A stretch of DNA of 12,127 nucleotides, taken from assembly GCA_050010255.1 (NCBI GenBank), contig JBEKLJ010000104.1, positions 1 to 12,127 on the forward strand, in the 5' to 3' direction. Origin of the DNA: JBEKLJ01 sp050010255. GTDB taxonomy: Bacteria > Acidobacteriota > Terriglobia > Bryobacterales > Bryobacteraceae. Position numbers and translations under genes: made by a program. Positions 7,501-12,127 of this stretch are shown here, piece by piece; within the stretch, counting starts at the first letter, position 1, and every line of letters begins with the position of its first letter. Below the pieces are notes generated by a model. The model was given only the letters and a program-made list of their open reading frames with translations, was not told the origin of the DNA and searched no databases.

Positions 7501-9539
7501 CCGCGGGCACGGTTGTACGAGAGACCTCTTTCGGCGAGTTCCTGCGCAGGGTCCCCTTGGACACGGACGGCACGGTGATGTTCCCGGGAAGCCCGGAACT
7601 GTGGATGGTGGTGAAGGGCAAGGCGGGTTCGGTTGGCAATACGAGCAGGCTCCTCAAGAAGATCCACAAGAAAGTCGCACCCGATGTCGAGGACGAGATC
7701 CTGCTGAGGCTGGGCCGCACGCGCTACACCGCCGAGCACACGGCGCGGAGCGAACTGGAGAACTTCCTCGCGGTGGTGCGTGTCGAGGAACATCGCGACC
7801 AACCGCTCGACGAAGAGTCGGCGCTTTTGCTGGCTCAGCATTCCGCCCACTATCCCGGCTACTATCCATACTTCGCGGCATTCACCGCGCTGTCGGCGCG
7901 CGAGTTCGCGCAGTTCTTCCAGTTCGCCGAGAAAGCGAATGAGCTGCACGCCGAGGAAGCCAACATTCTGCTGGGCCACTTCCACGCGTTGATGGAGATC
8001 CTGCGACTCGCGGTGCTCACGGGCGCCATCGAGCAACCGAAGGCCACTGAAATCTTCGGGCGCATCTGCGACCGCTTCACGCACGCGGCCACGATGGATC
8101 AACTGACCGTCGCCTCCTCGGATACGCTGAAGTCGCTGCTGCCTCCCGAGGGCCTCGGGGACCCGGCATCGACCCTGCGCGATCTGCTTGTGGGTCACCC
8201 GGTGAAGGCCGAATGGGTGTTCGGCGGGGTGCCCAAATCCATCGATGTGACCGCAGCGCGAATCGCCGCATGGGATCGGGTCCTGGAGATTCAGAAGGCG
8301 CCCAGCCTCACCACCGTGATGGCCATTGTGAACGCGGCATCGAACCTGGCGGCCGGACCGGCGGCGCAGGTTGCCCTGATGGAAGCCAACGCCGCCAAAC
8401 TCCCGGCGGTGGACGTGGAAAAGGGCGCCAAACTGGAGGGCAAGGAGAGGGAACACATTCGCCACTCCCTTCCCGACAAGGTACTGAAGGCGATCGCCGA
8501 GGCGCACAAGAAAGTCGCCAAGTCGAAGAAGATCAAACCACAGGACATTCAGACGCTCTCTTCCGAGGTGCTTGCGGAACTCGAGCCTCAGATGCGCCTG
8601 GCTCTGGCAGGCATCCTGTATGCCTACTACTTCCGCCCGAGCGACCTCCTCCTTGCCGACGACCCCCTTCTACTCCGGCGGCACCGGATCGCGGACTACA
8701 CACTGCCGGTAAAAACGGACTATTTCGCGATCACCGAGTTGAAATCGGGGCCAACGGGCTCGTTTCTGGCGGGATCATTCGTGACCATGGCGACAGCCGC
8801 GGGCCAGGCCTCGATGGCCGACTTGAATGCCGCCGGCGGTCAAGGCGAGCATGTCGCCTCGGAGCAGATCGGATCGATCCGCCTCACGCACTGGCCCGCC
8901 TTTGGCGCAGAGGATCAGCGGCGGACGGGATTGCGTCTCCGCGCCGCGCGTGAATGGATAGTCGAAGCAGCCACTGGCGCCGAGTTCCGATCCGCGCTCG
9001 CCGCGGACAGTGCCGGCTATCTGTCGCCGGCGCGCCGCCACGACTTGCTGGAGGGTCTCGAGCGGCGCGACTGGAAAGCCGTTTGGAACTCGGTAACACT
9101 CGGCGACCTGAACTCACTGGGACAAAGGATGGAAGCACGTCTCAGCGGCTCGACGGACAACTCGCCGGTTTTCAAAGAACTCTTCGGACTTTCCCGGACC
9201 AACGACGGCGCGCGGCTCAATTGGCTCGGACCCAACATGTATGCGATCAACGGCTGCATGCACCCGCACTTCGCGCCGCAGATGCCTTACGAGGAGTTTG
9301 AACGGTATATGTTCCCGAACCGGCTGGCGGAACGCGTTTCGGAGTTCAAGCTCTACCTGGCCGAGTATTTCGAGCGTGCCGGAATTCCGCCTGCGTTCCT
9401 GCCAGTGATCGCCGAACCCGCGGCCCGGCGCGTGCTATCCGGCATGAAGATGGCCGATTTTCGCGATTGGCCAGCCGTGCTCGCCGCCTTCAAGACGATT
9501 AGCGATGAAATGATCGACGGGGTACTTGCCAAGCAATGA
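4542..9539 (+). CDS. Giant exported TPR protein with degenerate VWFA-like N-terminus and unrecognised C-terminal half
   Basis: The gene encodes 1665 residues from the ATG at 4542. That start gives a Sec signal peptide (basic/polar start, core WPLIALAAV, cleavage SHA-Q at about 21) and follows a TATAAT box. The frame is open 36 codons further upstream, but those codons lie in promoter and repeat DNA. Residues of about 55-230 resemble a VWFA fold (PSVVFAIATDF as strand 1, then GGDWAVVVLTGDF and RLFVWNLGA as later strands) but lack the metal-binding DxSxS. Residues of about 300-620 are TPR units (ARTHLDAALALNPRDASAL, GDLDEAQKAHLRARELE, DPRGALPYFEESLAAQPAN). Residues of about 665-1665 match no family I know. 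They are mostly helical, with few cysteines, a lysine-rich stretch at about 1293-1333 and an NGCMHPHF motif near the end. The stop overlaps the start of the VWFA gene, implying coupled translation and a shared periplasmic or surface role. The function is unknown; a protein-interaction scaffold is the natural guess. Confidence 0.9.
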   Translation: MQPRSCHVLWPLIALAAVSHAQPILTRAPETPEAIITQVRTFRGRAAVRVTPVTPAPSVVFAIATDFLSTEQLDGVKKSILDFYRASKGQVPTRLAVLNPGLSGVAGPVKTRAQLVAALREITLGDAPADPTLPLRFFSTLGETLQPLGGDWAVVVLTGDFPTLPAELTPYAGALLSARATANRQRLFVWNLGASLPAQLGAAMDQTAGLTIHNPPEEILQEFTQDRQNLVELDWDRPALTRGFHFYEAQLLNAAGQVQRTLPSIAQAPEFALPGLERYAESLSHVAASRSALAVEALTETNASGARTHLDAALALNPRDASALQLAADLYDRLRDFKTAASLTSLLVELQPLDGRLSQTLGHRWFLAGDLDEAQKAHLRARELEYKTPEGAAELGIIHAAHNDPRGALPYFEESLAAQPANQALWFARADASAKLGDWSRQAESLEKGVAPGGNVSERRTSLVRLLLDHQETQRAAAQIEPGLRELGAEAEPHAVWAGFLEELKRPGDALAVWRKASALAPEREDVRYAIARLVFAAGDMRAAQTEAESGLAVARTSARIFLIKARALEAQGRILEARLEIKRFAPGSEDVELIRHAAWMEDLYGREAPAAYQRLAGVESSSAVLQRGLKVALRDNDLPRAGWFAEKLSAAGQREAAAIATPGVAGVRSEVLLPGGHDALMFIARGQGGSSLDHFFVDYAKAILLGHPKGNPRAGQEFSATLRDYFQRLQELCTLGQPSSGDQRVTRLVLSVTDKKQRRQTERALNLLGWKVRANKGDITVEFGEKSAQARKQDMASALGIDQVGMQDAFAEGRAYTLEIPWERVPIVLDEQTWRDEFYAKEKAFGGLAEVMARDINLARLYAGLSVLDAETARVVTQSFGLHVLAQHYSEQMIAHASSLAIENNAAAVPGGPEAFGAWAHLAGADPRQPGRFFRALFERNDGDLLAYYSTLAGLDLEHQRFYTRSSARLAKFYDLYRESPDNARAAGTVVRETSFGEFLRRVPLDTDGTVMFPGSPELWMVVKGKAGSVGNTSRLLKKIHKKVAPDVEDEILLRLGRTRYTAEHTARSELENFLAVVRVEEHRDQPLDEESALLLAQHSAHYPGYYPYFAAFTALSAREFAQFFQFAEKANELHAEEANILLGHFHALMEILRLAVLTGAIEQPKATEIFGRICDRFTHAATMDQLTVASSDTLKSLLPPEGLGDPASTLRDLLVGHPVKAEWVFGGVPKSIDVTAARIAAWDRVLEIQKAPSLTTVMAIVNAASNLAAGPAAQVALMEANAAKLPAVDVEKGAKLEGKEREHIRHSLPDKVLKAIAEAHKKVAKSKKIKPQDIQTLSSEVLAELEPQMRLALAGILYAYYFRPSDLLLADDPLLLRRHRIADYTLPVKTDYFAITELKSGPTGSFLAGSFVTMATAAGQASMADLNAAGGQGEHVASEQIGSIRLTHWPAFGAEDQRRTGLRLRAAREWIVEAATGAEFRSALAADSAGYLSPARRHDLLEGLERRDWKAVWNSVTLGDLNSLGQRMEARLSGSTDNSPVFKELFGLSRTNDGARLNWLGPNMYAINGCMHPHFAPQMPYEEFERYMFPNRLAERVSEFKLYLAEYFERAGIPPAFLPVIAEPAARRVLSGMKMADFRDWPAVLAAFKTISDEMIDGVLAKQ

Positions 9540-10393
9540 AGAGGTATTTCGCTCTCCTGGTCCTTGCCGTAACGTGCTGCCACGCACAGGAGGTTGTATT
9601 CCGCACGGAGGCGCGGCTGGTGGAGGTTTACGCCACCGTTCGGGACGATCGCGGCAAGTACCTCGACGACCTGGCGCGCGACCGTTTCGTCGTGTCTGAG
9701 GACGGGAGACGGCAGGACGTCGTCGCGTTTCAGTCCGAGGCCGCGGGACTGGATTGCGCGGTTCTGTTAGACACCACCGGCAGCCTTCAGGAGGAATTGC
9801 CGCGCGTGAAAAATGCCGTTGCCAGGTTCATCGACGAACTGCGCGACGAGGATTCCGTTGCCATCTATTCCTTCACGACGTCGGTCGATCTGTTGCAGGA
9901 TTTCACCAAGGACAGGACGCTGGCCAAACGAGCGGTCATGCGGACGCGAGCCGCGGGCGCCACGGCACTGTTCGACGCGATCGCCCAAGTTACACGCGTC
10001 CTCGGAGAACGGAGAGGCAAACGCGCGGCGGTCGTGTTCACCGACGGCGACGATAACTCGAGCGTGTTGCGTGCCCGTGCCGCCATCGACCGCGCCAAGA
10101 GGGCCGGAGTGCCCATCTACATGGTCGCCCAGGGCGCCGCGCTTACCAAAAAGAGCCTGCTCAAGGGCATGAAAGAGATCGCCGCCGGCACGGGCGGCGC
10201 CGTGTACGAAGCACACAGACCGGGAGACGTCGCGGGCATTTTCCGCGATATCGTGGGCGACCTGGAGCACACCTACCTGCTCGCCTATCGGCCGCCCCAG
10301 GGCGACCGGGTCAGGTGGCGTTCGATTCAACTCGCCATCACGGGCCTGAAGAACTACAAGGTGCGGGCCAGAGAAGGCTATTTTCCCGACTGA
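9536..10393 (+). CDS. Exported VWFA-domain protein (acidobacterial VWFA-related family)
   Basis: The gene encodes 285 residues. A Sec signal peptide (MKRYFALLVLAV, cleavage CHA-Q at about 17) leads into RLVEVYATVRDDRGKYLDDL at about 28-47, the small N-terminal beta domain typical of this family (TIGR03436-like, VWFA-related Acidobacterial domain). The VWFA domain spans about 72-240. Its metal-ion-dependent adhesion site looks intact: D79-x-T81-x-S83 in LLDTTGS, a threonine at 143 in GATALFDAI, and D170 in FTDGDDN. The C-terminal segment of about 245-285 (HTYLLAYRPPQGDRVRWRSIQ, REGYFP) is also characteristic. Family members are secreted and are thought to bind proteins through the metal site; their roles are mostly unknown. 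The ATG overlaps the upstream stop (ATGA) and has no strong ribosome binding site of its own, so it relies on translational coupling. It is probably a partner of the TPR protein, whose own VWFA-like domain has lost the metal site. Confidence 0.93.
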   Translation: MKRYFALLVLAVTCCHAQEVVFRTEARLVEVYATVRDDRGKYLDDLARDRFVVSEDGRRQDVVAFQSEAAGLDCAVLLDTTGSLQEELPRVKNAVARFIDELRDEDSVAIYSFTTSVDLLQDFTKDRTLAKRAVMRTRAAGATALFDAIAQVTRVLGERRGKRAAVVFTDGDDNSSVLRARAAIDRAKRAGVPIYMVAQGAALTKKSLLKGMKEIAAGTGGAVYEAHRPGDVAGIFRDIVGDLEHTYLLAYRPPQGDRVRWRSIQLAITGLKNYKVRAREGYFPD

Positions 10394-10448
10394 TTGCAGG
10401 CTCGCAGCCACGCTTGAGAATCAATCACTCCGGCACACCACTCCCTGA

Positions 10449-10673
10449 CGGTGGCGGCTCGGGCTGGTGCTGGGCGGGGTGCTGGCGGGCGGCGCGCTCA
10501 GCTTCGGCGTGGCGCGCCTGCTCACGGCCGGCCTGGTCGGCCTGGGCGCGCCCAACCCGATCACGTACGCCGCGGTTCCGGTTGCATTGGTGCTGATTAC
10601 GATGGCGGCCTGCTACATCCCGGCGCGACGCGCGTCCCTGATCGATCCGATCCGGGCGTTGCGGTACGAATGA
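10449..10673 (+). pseudogene. Orphan C-terminal fragment of an ADOP permease
   Basis: Seventy-four codons plus a stop, preceded in frame by a TGA at 10446. The translation (LGLVLGGVLAGGALSFGVAR, then LITMAACYIPARRASLIDP and IRALRYE) is the final membrane helix pair and tail that ends ADOP/MacB-like permeases: CYIPARRA...DP..ALRYE is the near-invariant C-terminus. The preceding ~700 codons are absent; upstream is only a 55-bp gap to the VWFA stop. No start codon with a ribosome binding site is present (a GTG at 10467 is the only candidate), so expression is unlikely. It is a relic of a deletion or of recombination between ADOP genes. Its last 25 bases are shared with repeat copy 2. Confidence 0.85.
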
Positions 10674-10891
10674 CCGTCGGCAACGTATAGTGCGATCTTC
10701 TCACCCGCCTTCGGCTGCGGCTTGCGGGAGGCCGGCATCTTCTCAAGTTGCGCTCGGGGGGCGTCCTTGATACGTAACGGACCTGCGAGCGCCTACCTTC
10801 GGTAGCGGGCCAGTTTTCGGTATGCCGACGAGACGGCCAAGTGGAACGCCACAAATGGCCGGAGAGGCGCTTCCAGGTTCTTGCGCACCTA
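10649..10891 (+). repeat. ADOP-associated dispersed repeat, copy 1
   Basis: This 243-bp unit starts inside the last codons of the ADOP fragment (GATCCGGGC...) and ends at CGCACCTA. By eye it is about 85-90% identical to 11767-12008. Parts in order: ADOP tail codons and stop; a conserved block CCTTCGGCTGCGGCTTGCGG; a hairpin with variable centre (CGCTCG at 10751-10756 against CGAGCG at 10786-10791, with GTCC/GGAC inside); a CAGTTTTCGGTATGCC block; and a right end of about 74 bp (10818-10891) differing from copy 2 at only one base. It codes for no plausible protein. The 628-bp gap between the VWFA stop and the methyltransferase-like start holds the ADOP fragment, this repeat and a promoter. At 10897-10918 there is a further GCCAGG/CCTGGC dyad of unknown meaning. 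Confidence 0.85.
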
Positions 10892-10980
10892 TAAGAGCCA
10901 GGGTTGGCCCCTCCTGGCCCGGCGGAGCCGTTCGGGATAGGGAAAATGGGAGAAACAGCCCCCAAAGAAGCGGTTGGAAG

Positions 10981-10986
10981 TATAAT
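10981..10986 (+). promoter_or_regulatory. -10 box of the methyltransferase-like gene
   Basis: TATAAT followed by TG, 36 bases before the start codon. Transcription would begin near 10993, leaving a leader of about 29 nt that contains the strong ribosome binding site AAGGAGG (10009 positions are not involved; it lies at 11009-11015). No clear -35 box is seen. It lies 90 bp after the end of repeat copy 1 and matches the TPR operon box over eight bases. Confidence 0.6.
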
Positions 10987-11021
10987 TGCTGCTGGCCAGG
11001 AAGCCAAAAAGGAGGTCTTGG

Positions 11022-11759
11022 ATGAGTGGACCAGCCAGGTTGCTTGCCACCTCGATCATGCTGCTGGCGGCTGTTTGCGGCACCGTGTCGATTGGTCTCT
11101 TTGTGCTGGCCCCGGCCGGATCGTTCAGGATTTTCCAGGCGCAATGGCCGGTCGCCGGGGTGCTGTGTTGGGATGCGGTTTTGTCGCTCCTGTTCTTCAT
11201 CCAACACAGCGGCATGGTGCGGAGAGGGTTCCGCGCCCGGCTCGCCCGCTTCATTCCGGCGTGGTGTTACCCGGCCGTCTATGCGATCGCTTCGGGCATA
11301 GCGCTGGCCGCGGTCGTTCTGCTCTGGCAGCCATCCGGACGCCATCTGCTGGTGCTCCAGGGCCTTCCGCTGGGCATCAGTCAGGTCGGCGCGCTCATCG
11401 CGGTCGTGTTCTTCTGCTGGGGTGCGATTGCGTTGAAGGGTTTCGACCCGTTCGGCCTGTCTCCCATCCGGGCCTATCTGAAAGGAAGGCAGGAGCCGCG
11501 GGTGGCGTTCGTCGTGCGTGGCCCATACCGATGGGTGCGCCACCCTCTGTACCTCAGCATTCTCGTGCTGTTCTGGTGCAGCCCGGACGTGACCCTGGAC
11601 CGCCTGCTATTTAACGTTCTCTGGACTGGCTGGATCTGGATGGGAACCAGACTTGAGGAGGTCGACCTCGAGAGCGACTTCGGCGATGCTTACCGCCAGT
11701 ACCGGCGAAGCGTCCCGATGCTTATTCCGTGGCGAGCCGGCTTAGCGCCGCGACCATGA
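11022..11759 (+). CDS. Isoprenylcysteine/phospholipid methyltransferase-like membrane protein
   Basis: The gene encodes 245 residues. The ATG was chosen because AAGGAGG (11009-11015) lies 6 bases before it; an in-frame ATG 36 bases upstream has no such site. About five membrane helices are apparent at residues 8-30, 44-62, 83-103, 117-138 and 178-208. The C-terminal part carries the signature of the ICMT/PEMT/NnrU-like family: RGPYRWVRHPLYLSI at 166-180, with R173-H174-P175 as the S-adenosylmethionine/substrate motif; E212-E213 in TRLEEVDL; and GDAYRQYRRSVPMLIPW at 221-237. Relatives methylate prenylated cysteines, phospholipid head groups or other membrane substrates with S-adenosylmethionine; the bacterial substrate is usually unknown. 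The gene is a single transcription unit lying between direct repeats, ending 7 bp before copy 2, which suggests it arrived or moved as a unit. It appears intact. Confidence 0.87.
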   Translation: MSGPARLLATSIMLLAAVCGTVSIGLFVLAPAGSFRIFQAQWPVAGVLCWDAVLSLLFFIQHSGMVRRGFRARLARFIPAWCYPAVYAIASGIALAAVVLLWQPSGRHLLVLQGLPLGISQVGALIAVVFFCWGAIALKGFDPFGLSPIRAYLKGRQEPRVAFVVRGPYRWVRHPLYLSILVLFWCSPDVTLDRLLFNVLWTGWIWMGTRLEEVDLESDFGDAYRQYRRSVPMLIPWRAGLAPRP

Positions 11760-11766
11760 GGGAACT

Positions 11767-12008
11767 GATCCGGGCCTTGCGGTACGAATGAGCGGCGGCA
11801 AGGTCTAGCCCGACCTTTTCACACGCCTTCGGCTGCGGCTTGCGGGAGGCCGGTATCTTCTGCGTTGCGCTCGGGGTGAGTCCTCGATCCGTTACGGACC
11901 TGCGGGCGCCGGGCTTCGGTAGCGGGGGAGTCTCCGGTATGCCGACGAGACGGCCAAGTGGGACGCCACAAATGGCCGGAGAGGCGCTTCCAGGTTCTTG
12001 CGCACCTA
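11767..12008 (+). repeat. ADOP-associated dispersed repeat, copy 2
   Basis: This 242-bp unit is in direct orientation to copy 1 and starts 7 bp after the methyltransferase-like stop. Its first 25 bases are again the end of an ADOP gene (IRALRYE and stop TGA at 11789-11791) with no ADOP coding upstream, so the repeat boundary lies inside former coding DNA. The hairpin region differs from copy 1: TCCGT/ACGGA arms at 11888-11898 around one base, and CGCTCG (11868-11873) facing CGGGCG (11903-11908). The right-hand end is almost identical to copy 1. Confidence 0.85.
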
Positions 12009-12127
12009 GCCCGATCTTCTCACACGCCTTCGGCTGCGGCTTGCGGGAGGCCGGCATCTTCTGCGTTGCGCTCGGGGTGAGTCCTCGACGTACTGTTCAA
12101 GTACGCCTGCGGGCTCACCCCGTCGCG
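12006..12127 (+). repeat. Third, partial copy of the repeat, cut by window edge
   Basis: Directly abutting copy 2, CTAGCCCGATCTTCTCACACG repeats the segment that begins at about 11806 in copy 2 and stays nearly identical through GTGAGTCCTCG (12078-12088). It then diverges into a different hairpin centre. The ADOP tail codons are missing from this copy. From the VWFA-like operon onward, the last 368 bp of the window (11760-12127) contain only repeat DNA. Confidence 0.8.
12073..12122. repeat. Long imperfect hairpin in repeat copy 3
   Basis: CGGGGTGAG (12073-12081) pairs with CTCACCCCG (12114-12122), a 9-bp perfect outer stem. The inner part pairs imperfectly and ends in CGTACT against AGTACG around the loop GTTCA. 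GCG/CGC just outside the stem can extend it. The size and shape resemble REP-like or transposase-recognised palindromes; the T-tract expected of a terminator is absent. Confidence 0.7.

Noticed and set aside
10391..10427. TGATTG...CAATCA inverted repeat after the VWFA stop as a terminator
   Set aside because: Six-base arms 25 bases apart without a T-tract; likely chance.
10743..11543. Minus-strand open frame of 266 codons opposite the methyltransferase-like gene
   Set aside because: Glu/Arg/Gln-rich shadow sequence running through repeat DNA. The plus strand encodes a convincing membrane methyltransferase with promoter and ribosome binding site.
11722..12057. Minus-strand open frame with an internal peptide repeat (ASRKPQPKACEK twice)
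   Set aside because: The peptide repeat simply reflects repeat copies 2 and 3. It overlaps the end of the methyltransferase-like gene and has no ribosome binding site.
10649..12127. CRISPR array or integron attC sites
   Set aside because: Repeat units are ~240 bp and few, not 25-40 bp with regular spacers. No attC core sites, integrase or cas genes are visible.

Overview
The window looks like chromosomal DNA of an Acidobacteriota member, most likely of the Solibacter/Bryobacter kind. Three things point there: high GC content with GC-rich third codon positions; a PadR-type regulator overlapping a permease of the ADOP type (acidobacterial duplicated orphan permease); and a secreted VWFA protein matching the pattern of the family first described in Acidobacteria. 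This is inferred from gene families; no rRNA or other marker is present.

Layout. (1) Bases 1-2099, minus strand: a PadR-family repressor gene (1752-2099) that overlaps by 4 bp an ADOP/MacB-FtsX-like permease gene (1-1755). The permease runs off the left edge and lacks its C-terminal part. A small dyad at 2168-2195 is a candidate PadR operator. (2) 2338-4176, minus strand: a secreted right-handed parallel beta-helix protein (612 aa). (3) 4177-4541: a divergent intergenic region holding a 9-bp inverted repeat, a diverged copy of a dispersed repeat, and a consensus -10 box. (4) 4542-10393, plus strand: two translationally coupled genes with signal peptides. The first is a 1665-aa protein with a degenerate VWFA-like N-terminus, a TPR solenoid and about 1000 C-terminal residues I do not recognise. 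The second is a 285-aa VWFA protein with an intact MIDAS. (5) 10394-12127: an accessory-looking stretch. It has the orphan last ~75 codons of another ADOP permease, then a ~243-bp repeat (copy 1), an isoprenylcysteine-methyltransferase-like membrane protein gene (11022-11759) with its own promoter and strong ribosome binding site, a second copy of the repeat 7 bp after that gene's stop, and a third, partial copy cut by the right edge.

The genes do not form one pathway. The PadR-ADOP pair is a self-contained regulator/membrane-protein operon, and the beta-helix protein is probably an exported polysaccharide-active or surface protein. The giant TPR protein and the VWFA protein are probably partners outside the cytoplasm. 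The methyltransferase-like gene sits like a cassette between direct repeats that themselves carry the 3' end of an ADOP gene.

The most interesting points are that repeat family (copies at 4379-4461, 10649-10891, 11767-12008 and 12006-12127) with its variable hairpins and its association with ADOP 3' ends, and the unrecognised 1000-residue region of the TPR protein with its coupled VWFA partner.
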